NCBI GenBank assembly: GCA_005938025.2
Contig: VCCI02000002.1
Location: forward strand, 310,001 to 374,000
DNA length: 64,000 nucleotides
Direction: 5' to 3'
Source: Inquilinus sp. KBS0705
GTDB lineage: Bacteria; Bacteroidota; Bacteroidia; Sphingobacteriales; Sphingobacteriaceae
A program made the translations under genes and the position numbers. How positions within the stretch are numbered: position 1 is the stretch's first letter; each line of letters starts with the position of its first letter. The notes beneath the pieces are model-generated. The model was not told the DNA's origin, did not search any database, and saw nothing but the letters and a program-made list of their open reading frames with translations. Of this stretch, positions 8,207 to 16,184 are shown in pieces.

Positions 8207-9124
8207 ATGCAGGGTTTAGTAACAAAATCGACCGGAAGCTGGTACCAGGTAAAAGCCGGCAACCAGGTTATTGATTGCCGTATAAAAGGGAAATTTCGTA
8301 CCAAGGGGATCACCACAACCAACCCATTGGCTGTTGGAGACGTGGTAGATTATGAAATGGAGCCCGAGCAAGGTACAGGCGTAATAACCAACCTGCACCA
8401 GCGTAAAAACTATATTATACGCAAGTCTATTAACCTGTCTAAACAAGCACAGATCATAGCAGCTAATCTCGACCTTGCCTTACTGGTGGTAACACTGGCT
8501 TCGCCACGCACCTCTTTAGGCTTTATCGACCGCTTTTTGGTTACTGCAGAGGCATACGATATACCGGCGTGCTTAATATTCAACAAACTTGATCTGTTTA
8601 GCGAGGAAGGATTAGAGATATTGGCCGACTATCAGTCAATCTACCAAAACATAGGGTATGCGTGTTACTCGGTGTCGGCATTAGAGGGGACGAATATTGA
8701 TGAGGTGCAAACCCTGCTAAAAGATAAGGTGACCTTATTTTCGGGCCACTCGGGTGTAGGTAAATCAAGCCTAATTAACCGTTTATTGCCCAACCTGGAC
8801 CTGCGCACACACATGATATCTGACTGGAGCGACAAGGGGATGCACACTACCACCTTTGCCGAAATGTTTGAATTGCCACAGGGCGGCTATATTATTGATA
8901 CCCCAGGCATACGCGAGTTAGGGGTAATTGATATTGAAAAGCAGGAATTAAGTCACTTTTTCCCCGAGATGCGCGAACTGATGAACCAGTGCCGCTTTAA
9001 CAACTGCCGGCACATTAACGAGCCGGGCTGCGCGGTGTTAGAGGCCATAGAAGCGGGCGACATCGCTTTTTCGCGTTACGATAGCTACCTGAGCATTTAT
9101 AACGGAAACGATACAAGGGCTTAG
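8207..9124 (+). CDS. rsgA: Ribosome small-subunit biogenesis GTPase
   Basis: A circularly permuted GTPase that helps late maturation of the 30S subunit. The 305 residues show an N-terminal OB-fold, then NKLD at 126-129 (G4), GHSGVGKSS at 180-188 (G1/P-loop) and DTPG at 231-234 (G3), in the permuted order typical of the family. It ends with a zinc knuckle of Cys262, Cys267, His269 and Cys275. It is divergent from the thr operon. Transcription probably continues into dtd after a 106-base gap. Confidence 0.97.
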   Translation: MQGLVTKSTGSWYQVKAGNQVIDCRIKGKFRTKGITTTNPLAVGDVVDYEMEPEQGTGVITNLHQRKNYIIRKSINLSKQAQIIAANLDLALLVVTLASPRTSLGFIDRFLVTAEAYDIPACLIFNKLDLFSEEGLEILADYQSIYQNIGYACYSVSALEGTNIDEVQTLLKDKVTLFSGHSGVGKSSLINRLLPNLDLRTHMISDWSDKGMHTTTFAEMFELPQGGYIIDTPGIRELGVIDIEKQELSHFFPEMRELMNQCRFNNCRHINEPGCAVLEAIEAGDIAFSRYDSYLSIYNGNDTRA

Positions 9125-9192
9125 TAGCGAACCAGGATATAAGAGCCAAAAAACACGACAGAAAATATTATCAACAAGAAATTAAAAGAGCC

Positions 9193-9223
9193 TTGATTCT
9201 TGTATCTTGACATCTTGAATCAA
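9193..9223. repeat. Intergenic inverted repeat upstream of dtd
   Basis: TTGATTC (9193-9199) and GAATCAA (9217-9223) are perfect inverted arms around a 17-base centre that itself repeats a CTTGAnnC-like word (TGTATCTTGACATCTT). It is one of several degenerate word-built palindromes between genes in this window. Confidence 0.55.
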
Positions 9224-9230
9224 TTTCTAT

Positions 9231-9689
9231 ATGCGTGCAATTTTACAAAGAGTTACAGAAGCATCGTGCAAAGTCGAAGGCAACATTACCGGACAAATTG
9301 GTATAGGTTTTTTAGTGCTTTTAGGTATTGAAGATGCCGATACCGAAGAAGACCTGCAATGGCTGGCGCAAAAAATAGCAGGCATGCGGGTTTTTGGCGA
9401 TGAAAACGGATTGATGAACAAAGCACTGGCTGATGTTGGCGGCGAGATTTTATTGATTTCTCAATTCACGCTTTTTGCGCAAACGAAAAAAGGCAACCGC
9501 CCGTCGTTTATAAAGGCGGCAAGGCCCGATAAGGCTATTCCGCTTTACGAAAAAATGATAACCACGCTTGATGCCCTAACAGGCAAAAAAACAGCCACCG
9601 GCATTTTTGGGGCTGATATGAAAATTAGCCTTGTGAATGATGGTCCGGTAACAATAATTATGGACACGAAAGACCGCGAGAACCATTAA
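9231..9689 (+). CDS. dtd: D-aminoacyl-tRNA deacylase
   Basis: Removes D-amino acids (and glycine from tRNA-Ala) wrongly attached to tRNAs. The 152-residue protein begins MRAILQRVTEASC and contains the two family motifs SQFTLFA (about 82-88) and a C-terminal NDGPVTI, which form the active site across the dimer. Length is normal (about 150). It lies 23 bases before the MazG-like gene, probably in one transcript. Confidence 0.96.
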   Translation: MRAILQRVTEASCKVEGNITGQIGIGFLVLLGIEDADTEEDLQWLAQKIAGMRVFGDENGLMNKALADVGGEILLISQFTLFAQTKKGNRPSFIKAARPDKAIPLYEKMITTLDALTGKKTATGIFGADMKISLVNDGPVTIIMDTKDRENH

Positions 9690-9712
9690 ATAAAATATTT
9701 TAATAATCTTTT

Positions 9713-10042
9713 ATGGAAATTAAGGAAGCGCAGCATCTAGTTGATAACTGGATAAAAACAACCGGCATCCGTTATTTTAACGAACTTACTAACACTGCCA
9801 TTTTAATGGAGGAAGTTGGTGAGGTTGCAAGGATAATGGCCCGGCAATATGGCGAGCAATCGTACAAAAAATCAGATACCGAGGTTAACCTGGCAGATGA
9901 AATGGCCGATGTGCTTTTTGTGTTGATTTGCCTTGCCAACCAAACAGGAATAGACCTGACTGACGCGCTTGAAAAAAATATGCAAAAGAAAAGTATACGC
10001 GACGCAGACAGGCACAAGAATAATGAGAAGTTAAACCCATAA
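9713..10042 (+). CDS. MazG-like nucleotide pyrophosphohydrolase
   Basis: A small (109-residue) all-helical protein of the MazG/dCTPase superfamily, which hydrolyses nucleoside triphosphates to monophosphates and pyrophosphate. The metal-binding pattern EEVGE (about 34-38) followed by DEMADVLF (about 65-72) is visible. Single-domain members of this type act as house-cleaning enzymes; the exact substrate cannot be told. The following lipoprotein gene starts one base after its stop codon, indicating coupling. Confidence 0.9.
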   Translation: MEIKEAQHLVDNWIKTTGIRYFNELTNTAILMEEVGEVARIMARQYGEQSYKKSDTEVNLADEMADVLFVLICLANQTGIDLTDALEKNMQKKSIRDADRHKNNEKLNP

Positions 10043-10043
10043 A

Positions 10044-10961
10044 ATGAAAAAGCTATTTTTTGTTGCTGTTGCTATATTAGGACTGGTGGCATGCTCGAGC
10101 AAGTATGATAAAGAAAATGTTGAAATAGCACACTCCGCATTACCGATTGCTAAGGCAGATAATGAAACGGAATTAAATATCCCACCGCCTACATCAAAAA
10201 ACAAGGGATATTCAGCTAACCTTAAAGAGGTGCGTATTAAGACGGGGTCAAATGACGCCGTTAATCCTGACTTGCTCGACAATGTCTCAGAAACAGATAA
10301 GAAGATAATTAAGGAAGGTGATATTAGCTTTGAAACTGGTGATGTTGCCGAAACCCGTAAGCAAATATTGGCCACGCTTAAAAAGTTGGGCGGATATATA
10401 GAAAACGATAGCGAATCAACAAATGGTGAGGAAAACCGTAAAGACTATACCCTAAACATAAGGATACTAGCACAAAGCTTCGATGCGTTTTTGAGCAATG
10501 TATCGGCAACTGCCACAAAGATAGATAGCAAGAATATCCGTATAAGCGATGTAACCACACAATTCATTGATGTTAAAACCCGGCTTAGTAATAAAAAGTT
10601 ACTAGAAGCGCGTTACCTTGATCTGCTGAAGAAAGCAACCAAAATGTCTGATGTGCTGGAGATTGAAAGCAAGCTTACTGAAATTCGCAGTGATATAGAA
10701 TCAACTCAAGGTCAGCTCAATTATATGAGCAAACAGGTGGACTATAGCACCTTGTCTATCACCTTTTATACCAAACAAGCGGCCCAGGTTGCAGCAGGTA
10801 ACGGTTTTGTTTATAAGCTTAAACAAGCACTGGCCGGTGGTTGGTTGTTTATACAGAACCTTTTCTTCGGTATTGTATCGTTATGGCCGCTTTGGTTGGC
10901 TATCTTCATCGTTGTTCTGCTGTTGCGCCGCTGGGGCAAAAGCAATGCATACAAAGAATAG
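10044..10961 (+). CDS. DUF4349 lipoprotein with C-terminal membrane helix
   Basis: 305 residues. A lipobox (LGLVACSS) predicts lipidation at Cys17. The middle carries the DUF4349 pattern: GDISFETGDVAETRKQI, then ISDVTTQFIDVKTRLSNK, and a helical coiled-coil stretch at about 180-240 ending in a LNYMSKQVDYSTLSI motif. A hydrophobic segment at about 270-295 (FFGIVSLWPLWLAIFIVVLLL) suggests an inner-membrane anchor. The function of DUF4349 proteins is unknown. It ends directly against the convergent comB gene. Confidence 0.85.
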   Translation: MKKLFFVAVAILGLVACSSKYDKENVEIAHSALPIAKADNETELNIPPPTSKNKGYSANLKEVRIKTGSNDAVNPDLLDNVSETDKKIIKEGDISFETGDVAETRKQILATLKKLGGYIENDSESTNGEENRKDYTLNIRILAQSFDAFLSNVSATATKIDSKNIRISDVTTQFIDVKTRLSNKKLLEARYLDLLKKATKMSDVLEIESKLTEIRSDIESTQGQLNYMSKQVDYSTLSITFYTKQAAQVAAGNGFVYKLKQALAGGWLFIQNLFFGIVSLWPLWLAIFIVVLLLRRWGKSNAYKE

Positions 10962-11681
10962 CTATTGCTGTAGCTTCACCAACTTCTCGCCTTCTAAAAC
11001 GGGTATAGCTGTTGTAAGGTCAACTTGTAAACAAAAGGCAATATCCTTTTCGATACCTAACTTTTTAAGACGTTCGCCATGCGATGTTTTGCTGAGGTAT
11101 TGAGCTATATCGTGCTTGCCCAACTGGAACAGGTCGTTTGCGGCGATGGCCGGGTCGTCCATCACAAAGCCGTGGCCTTTAAGTTGTTCGATAACGGCTC
11201 CGGCAAATAGGGCGTCTTCCAGGTTAAAGTTATTCTTCCATCCGGCGCATACCAGCAAGATGTTTTCGTTCTGGGTTTTTAGCCAGTTGCAAAGTGCGGT
11301 CAGGTTTAAAAAAGAACCAATTACTATCCTTTTGGCACTGCGCAATAAATGCAGCGCATGGGTACCGTTTGTTGTAGTGAGTACTACCGTTTTGCCCGAC
11401 ACTTTTTCTTTAGTGTACGAGAATGGCGAGTTGCCGAAATCAAAACCTTCTACCACCTCGCCATTGCGCTCGGCAGCCAGTAAATAGTTTAAGCCTTTTT
11501 CGCGGTAGGCTGCGCATTCTTCCACCTCTGATACCGGAATGATGGCTTCTGCCCCATTTTCGATACCATAGCAGATAGATGATGTGGCCCGAAAAATATC
11601 GATAACCACCACAATATAGTTTTCTACATTATAAAGCGGTATAAGTGCGGGGGTAAGGCAAACGTCTAAGCTTTTTGTCAT
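10962..11681 (-). CDS. comB: 2-phosphosulfolactate phosphatase family protein
   Basis: Belongs to the ComB family, which in methanogens makes sulfolactate for coenzyme M. The signatures VVIDIFRATSS, TNGTHAL and VCAGW-type segments are present. Bacteria such as this one are not expected to make coenzyme M, so the real substrate is uncertain; sulfolactate metabolism is one option. I place the start at the second ATG (MTKSLDV, 11681), which fits the family's short N-terminus, rather than the ATG at 11696. About 240 residues, normal length. Confidence 0.9.
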   Translation of the reverse strand: MTKSLDVCLTPALIPLYNVENYIVVVIDIFRATSSICYGIENGAEAIIPVSEVEECAAYREKGLNYLLAAERNGEVVEGFDFGNSPFSYTKEKVSGKTVVLTTTNGTHALHLLRSAKRIVIGSFLNLTALCNWLKTQNENILLVCAGWKNNFNLEDALFAGAVIEQLKGHGFVMDDPAIAANDLFQLGKHDIAQYLSKTSHGERLKKLGIEKDIAFCLQVDLTTAIPVLEGEKLVKLQQ

Positions 11682-11698
11682 TGGTCTTGGTAACATTA

Positions 11699-11758
11699 GG
11701 TCATTGGTGCAGTCACAAAGGCGCCCCTAAAAACGACCCAGATATAATGACCCAATGA
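11699..11758. repeat. Intergenic inverted repeat upstream of comB
   Basis: TCATTGG (11701-11707) and CCAATGA (11752-11758) are inverted arms, with GGTCATTGG-like and AATGACCCAATGA-like words. This belongs to the same loose class of word-built intergenic palindromes seen at 9193, 22215, 28905 and 38014. Confidence 0.5.
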
Positions 11759-11771
11759 GAGCGAAGGGCTC

Positions 11772-12851
11772 TTATTTATAAAATGGCGGTTTTACCACCT
11801 TTGCTTTTACTTTATTATCGCGAATGCTGATAAAAATTTCGCTGCCTTCTTTAGCAAATTCATTTTTTACATAGCCCATGCCAATAGCTTTTTGCAGCGA
11901 TGGTGATTGTGTGCCCGATGTTACCCGGCCAATGTTATTGCCGTCGGCATCAACTATAGTATAGTCGTGGCGTGGGATGCCCCTGTCTATCATTTCAAAG
12001 CCGACCAGCTTTTGGGTTACGCCGGTTTGTTTTTGCTGTTGTAAGGCCTCGGAGTTGGTAAACGCTTTGGTAAACTTAGTTACCCAGCCCAGCCCTGCTT
12101 CTAAGGGCGATGTATTATCGTCAATATCGTTGCCGTAGAGGCAAAAGCCCATTTCTAAACGTAAGGTATCACGAGCGCCCAAGCCTATTGGCTTAATGCC
12201 AAATGGCTCGCCTGCTTTAAATATGGCATCCCAAATTTTTTCGGCATTAGCGTTTTCAAAATATATCTCGAAACCACCTGCCCCTGTATAGCCTGTTGCC
12301 GATACCACAACATTATCAATGCCTGCAAAAGTGCCCTTTTTAAAGGTGTAGTACTCCATTGATGCCAGGTCAATGTCGGTAAGGCTCTGCAATGCTTCGG
12401 CGGCTTTTGGGCCCTGTATGGCTAATAAAGATGTGCGGTCAGATATATCTTTCATATCCACACCTTCGGTGTTGTATTTGCTTATCCAGTTCCAGTCCTT
12501 TTCTATGTTAGATGCATTTACTACCAGCATATAGGTTTTCTCATCCATGCGGTAAACCAGCAGGTCATCAACAATACCACCATCCTGGTTAGGCAGGCAC
12601 GAGTACTGTACTTTGCCGTCATATAATTTAGCAGCATCGTTGCTAGTAACGCGTTGTATCAGATCAAGCGCTTTTTCGCCCTTTAAAATAAACTCGCCCA
12701 TGTGGCTTACATCAAATACACCAACCGCTTTGCGTACAGTTTCATGCTCGGCATTAATGCCTGTATATTGTACGGGCATGCTATAGCCTGCAAAGGGAAC
12801 CATTTTAGCGCCTAATTTGGCATGTACGTCTGTTAAAGCAGTGTTTTTCAT
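11772..12851 (-). CDS. gcvT: Glycine cleavage system T protein (aminomethyltransferase)
   Basis: Transfers the methylene group of aminomethyl-GcvH to tetrahydrofolate, releasing ammonia. The 359-residue protein has the family hallmarks: [31 protein letters not shown] and [11 protein letters not shown](M). GcvH is encoded elsewhere in the window (51473-51853) and GcvP is not in view, so the system is scattered. A TATTTTTG box at 12878-12871 (minus strand) lies about 20 bases upstream of the ATG, but no good upstream box goes with it. Confidence 0.97.
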   Translation of the reverse strand: MKNTALTDVHAKLGAKMVPFAGYSMPVQYTGINAEHETVRKAVGVFDVSHMGEFILKGEKALDLIQRVTSNDAAKLYDGKVQYSCLPNQDGGIVDDLLVYRMDEKTYMLVVNASNIEKDWNWISKYNTEGVDMKDISDRTSLLAIQGPKAAEALQSLTDIDLASMEYYTFKKGTFAGIDNVVVSATGYTGAGGFEIYFENANAEKIWDAIFKAGEPFGIKPIGLGARDTLRLEMGFCLYGNDIDDNTSPLEAGLGWVTKFTKAFTNSEALQQQKQTGVTQKLVGFEMIDRGIPRHDYTIVDADGNNIGRVTSGTQSPSLQKAIGMGYVKNEFAKEGSEIFISIRDNKVKAKVVKPPFYK

Positions 12852-12905
12852 GAGTAAAATTTAATCGGCACAAAAATAGTAAAATAGCGTTAGTGCGGGG
12901 CTTGT

Positions 12906-14102
12906 TCAGCTAATTGATTGATAAAAAGTAATAAGATCGGCAGTTACCTTATTAACATCGTGCTGATCCTCTATTAAGCGGCGGGCGTTTGTTCCAATTT
13001 CGCGGCAATAATGTTCGTCGGTTATACATTTTGTTATAGCAGCATGAAAGTCATCAGTATTATTAGCAATGATGATATCCCTGCCATTGCTGTAATTAAT
13101 GCCCTCGGCACCCAATGGAGTGGAGATAATACATTTTTGCATAGCCATACCCTCTACTATTTTTACCCGCATACCCCCGCCCGATAATAGCGGGACGATC
13201 ATGATAGATTTACTATTCACAAATTCCAGCGCATCGTCTACCTCGCCACGTATAAATACCTTGCCCGGCACCTCGTAATCGTCAAACTCTTCGGGTATGT
13301 TATTGCCGGCCACATAAAACCTCACCTTAAGGTCGCCGTCGGTAAGGTCTTTATGAAAACTTTCAATAAACCATTCAATACCCTCGCGATTAGGCAGCCA
13401 GTCAAGCGACCCCAGGAAAAAGAGACTCGGGAATTCTGTTTTGATATGATCGGGTTTGTACTGATTCAGGTCGACACCAATGGGCAAAACGCTAACGGGT
13501 ATTTTGGTGCCGAATGACAGCATTGAGTTTTTATCCTGCCTGGTGAAAACAACAATTCCATCAAACTTATTAAGTAACTCAATCTCATAATTTTTAATGC
13601 GGCGGGCAAGCAAACGCAGGTACCACTTTTTAAACGGGTCTTTCATTTGCTGCGCCAGTTTTTGCCAAACCTGGTGCTCTATATTATGCGCCCTAAAAAT
13701 CACTTTGGCTTTCGATACTCTGCGGATAGCGGATAAATAAGGCGCTACAAAAATTCCTTCGAGTTGAATGACATCATATTTGTTCTCTTTCAGGTCGTTC
13801 AGCAGTAGTTTTTCAAAGCCCGAATTGTAGTACTTATCAATGTTGTATGAGTTTTGGGTAAACAGGTTGCTGAACACCTCTATCATAGACACTCGGGTAT
13901 CTATATCATATTCGGTATAAGCTATTTTACTTAATAATTCATCAGGTTCGCGCTCTTTGTAGGATTGCTTTTTAACATTAAGGGATATTAACGACACCTG
14001 GTGACCAAGGCCGATAAGGCCTTTAATGGTATTGCCCACCACAATAGGGTAGCCACCATTCTGCGGAAACGGGACACGGTGTGTTAGTATTAAGATCCTC
14101 AA
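12906..14102 (-). CDS. Glycosyltransferase, GT4-like
   Basis: 398 residues, two Rossmann-like halves of a GT-B enzyme. The N-terminus MRILILTHRVPFPQNGGYP is typical of family 4 enzymes acting on an acceptor, and the second half has PIGVDLNQYKPD and a terminal GGGMRVKIVEGMAM with a donor-binding glutamate. It probably builds a cell-surface polysaccharide or lipopolysaccharide, but no sugar-nucleotide genes lie beside it, so donor and acceptor are unknown. It follows gcvT by 54 bases on the same strand. Confidence 0.9.
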   Translation of the reverse strand: MRILILTHRVPFPQNGGYPIVVGNTIKGLIGLGHQVSLISLNVKKQSYKEREPDELLSKIAYTEYDIDTRVSMIEVFSNLFTQNSYNIDKYYNSGFEKLLLNDLKENKYDVIQLEGIFVAPYLSAIRRVSKAKVIFRAHNIEHQVWQKLAQQMKDPFKKWYLRLLARRIKNYEIELLNKFDGIVVFTRQDKNSMLSFGTKIPVSVLPIGVDLNQYKPDHIKTEFPSLFFLGSLDWLPNREGIEWFIESFHKDLTDGDLKVRFYVAGNNIPEEFDDYEVPGKVFIRGEVDDALEFVNSKSIMIVPLLSGGGMRVKIVEGMAMQKCIISTPLGAEGINYSNGRDIIIANNTDDFHAAITKCITDEHYCREIGTNARRLIEDQHDVNKVTADLITFYQSIS

Positions 14103-14160
14103 AACGAGTAGTAAATAATTGGTAGTGCAAACTTAATAAACCTTAAAGGCTTTGGCAACC

Positions 14161-14757
14161 TTAAAGCACAATTGGTAAAGGCTCGGTTACACGGAAGGTT
14201 TTACGATGATATGGCGTAAATCCCTTTTTTATCACCGTTTTGCGATGGTCTATAGTGGGATAGCCCTTGTTAGAATGCCAGTTATATTCGGGGTGCTCGG
14301 CTGCAATTTGCTTCATGTAATCATCGCGGTAGGTTTTTGCCAATATAGATGCCGCCGCTATGCTAAAATATTTGCCATCGCCCTGTATAATACACTGGTG
14401 GGGCGTGCTGCCATATTTTTTAAAGCGGTTGCCGTCTATTATTAAAAACTCCGGTCGTTGGTTAAGCTTTTCTATAGCGCGGTGCATGGCTAAAAATGAG
14501 GCATTAAGAATATTGATCTCGTCTATCTCGTCATTATCGCACCAGGCTACAGCATGGGCTATCGCTTTTTGCTCTATCTCTATACGTAATTCGTATCGTA
14601 CTTCCTCGGGCAACTGTTTCGAATCGTTTAGCAGGTGATGGTCAAAATCATGGGGTAAAATTACAGCCGCGGCAAATACCGGCCCTGCAAGGCAGCCCCG
14701 GCCGGCCTCATCGCATCCTGCTTCAATAAATTCGTACTGATACCGGGCTAATAACAT
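14161..14757 (-). CDS. rnhB: Ribonuclease HII
   Basis: Cuts RNA in RNA-DNA hybrids, including single ribonucleotides in DNA. 198 residues with the catalytic motif [13 protein letters not shown] (Asp16, Glu17), a second acidic residue in LIIDGNRF and the late [15 protein letters not shown] motif characteristic of HII enzymes. Normal length. It lies on the minus strand ahead of the glycosyltransferase gene, with 58 bases between. Confidence 0.96.
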   Translation of the reverse strand: MLLARYQYEFIEAGCDEAGRGCLAGPVFAAAVILPHDFDHHLLNDSKQLPEEVRYELRIEIEQKAIAHAVAWCDNDEIDEINILNASFLAMHRAIEKLNQRPEFLIIDGNRFKKYGSTPHQCIIQGDGKYFSIAAASILAKTYRDDYMKQIAAEHPEYNWHSNKGYPTIDHRKTVIKKGFTPYHRKTFRVTEPLPIVL

Positions 14758-14882
14758 GTTTTTGTTAAGTAATTCAGGTTACAAATATCCTAAAAATAGC
14801 CTGCCGAAGGCAAAGATTGTTGAAAAATAAACCCGTCGGGCAGATAAATGAAACTAACAATAATTAAGAATGTTATTACTGT

Positions 14883-15347
14883 ATGCGGCGAATGGTAACC
14901 TTATTATTGATTCTTTGCGGACTTTATAGCTACGCACAAAGGCATACTCCACTGCCACACGGAATGGTGTTTGGCAATAAACCCAACAACATAGGACCGG
15001 TCCCTTCTTCAAAAATTGAGGACTTTATGGGCAAGAAGATAAGGGTAAGCACAGCAATAATTGGTAAAATAACCAAAGTAACAAAAGAGCAAGGTGGATG
15101 GTTTGAAATGGATGCCGGCCGCGGGCGCACGATATCGGCACATTTTAAAAATTACAACATTCATTTGCCTGTAGCTATTGAAGGCCGAACGGTTATAATT
15201 GAAGGCGTTGCCGACCGAAAACTCACCGCTGATGACTTGCAGCACTTTGCAGGTGATACAGTAACACATACTAAACAACACCGCCAAAAAGTTGACCCAA
15301 AACGCCGTATAATATTTGAAGTGCGGGGCTTAATGGTAGATATATAA
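14883..15347 (+). CDS. Secreted DUF4920 protein
   Basis: 154 residues with an N-terminal signal peptide (VTLLLILCGLYSYAQ). The rest matches the DUF4920 pattern: a V-x-G-x-I-x-V-T/C element (AIIGKITKVTKEQGGWFEM), a FKNYNIHLPV stretch and a repeat-like ending. Such proteins are exported and of unknown function, with a fold related to small beta-barrels. An ATG at codon 4 is an alternative start. Divergent from rnhB; it ends before a shared terminator. Confidence 0.8.
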   Translation: MRRMVTLLLILCGLYSYAQRHTPLPHGMVFGNKPNNIGPVPSSKIEDFMGKKIRVSTAIIGKITKVTKEQGGWFEMDAGRGRTISAHFKNYNIHLPVAIEGRTVIIEGVADRKLTADDLQHFAGDTVTHTKQHRQKVDPKRRIIFEVRGLMVDI

Positions 15348-15353
15348 ATAAAA

Positions 15354-15380
15354 AAGGCGCCGGTTTAATGCCAGCGCCTT
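15354..15380. terminator. Bidirectional terminator
   Basis: AAGGCGC (15354-15360) and GCGCCTT (15374-15380) form a 7-bp GC-rich stem with a 13-base loop, with A-rich sequence on the left and T on the right. It lies between convergent genes and probably ends both. Confidence 0.8.
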
Positions 15381-15402
15381 TCAAGTATATCTATAATATT
15401 AT

Positions 15403-16164
15403 TTAAGCAAACTTTGCCTCTTTGGTTAATACCGATGGTTCCAGGTCAAGGTCTTTTGAAAATAACTCTTTTACCTTTTCTACTACTTCGGCCCTATTAA
15501 CGGTTGATGCATCGCGGCGGCATTTCAGGTAATGCTCGCGGGCAATTTTTTCGGCCAGGTCGCCAAGGGTTTTTACCTTAAGCTCTTTGCCAAACTTGCC
15601 CGCAAGTATAAGCCCTGTTATTGACACAACCATACCAATATACCCAATGGTGCCAAAAACAAAGCTAACAGTTATAAAGGCAAGCAGCATTAGGGCAAAC
15701 ATCCACACTATCCATTGCTTGGGCTGCAGCAAATTCATATGAAAACCCATTTCGTTTTCAATATCGGCTACAACCTCTATGCGGTTATCCCTGGGGAATA
15801 TCTCGGCCAATTTAGTTTGTGGCTTTAGCAGGTACTTTTCTACCGGGTTACGGGCGTTAATAGCATTACGTAACTTGTAAAAGGCCTGTTGTGTGGTGCA
15901 GCTATCTGCCTGGTGCTGTTTCACCTTTTCTATAACAACATCGCATAACGCGCCAAATGTTTTAGCTTCTTTAAGCTCAGTATCAGTAAACTTTATAGTA
16001 AACGATTTCTCAATTTTCAATAAAACGTCACTAATCTCTTCCGGGTCTATATTATTTAAAGTATAAACCTGTGCACTATTCTTTAATCTAACTTTCAATG
16101 CAATACAACTAAGTACAACCATATTGCTGCCGTAAAATTGCACAGCAGCAACCCTTTTATTCAA
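15403..16164 (-). CDS. Unknown membrane protein with acyl-carrier-like ends
   Basis: 253 residues. Two hydrophobic segments at about 150-190 (IVWMFALMLLAFITVSF, then IGYIGMVVSITGLILAG) make a membrane hairpin. Before it, residues about 45-80 (IEKSFTIKFTDTELKEAKTFGALCDVV) resemble the last helices of an acyl carrier protein, and the tail (EVVEKVKELFSKDLDLEPSVLT) resembles its first helix. The DSL motif with the attachment serine is absent. I do not know the function. The first 40 residues are unlike the rest, so the true start may be later (for example Met15 at 16122). Confidence 0.65.
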   Translation of the reverse strand: MNKRVAAVQFYGSNMVVLSCIALKVRLKNSAQVYTLNNIDPEEISDVLLKIEKSFTIKFTDTELKEAKTFGALCDVVIEKVKQHQADSCTTQQAFYKLRNAINARNPVEKYLLKPQTKLAEIFPRDNRIEVVADIENEMGFHMNLLQPKQWIVWMFALMLLAFITVSFVFGTIGYIGMVVSITGLILAGKFGKELKVKTLGDLAEKIAREHYLKCRRDASTVNRAEVVEKVKELFSKDLDLEPSVLTKEAKFA

Positions 16165-16184
16165 AACCGATGCCAGTAATTAAA

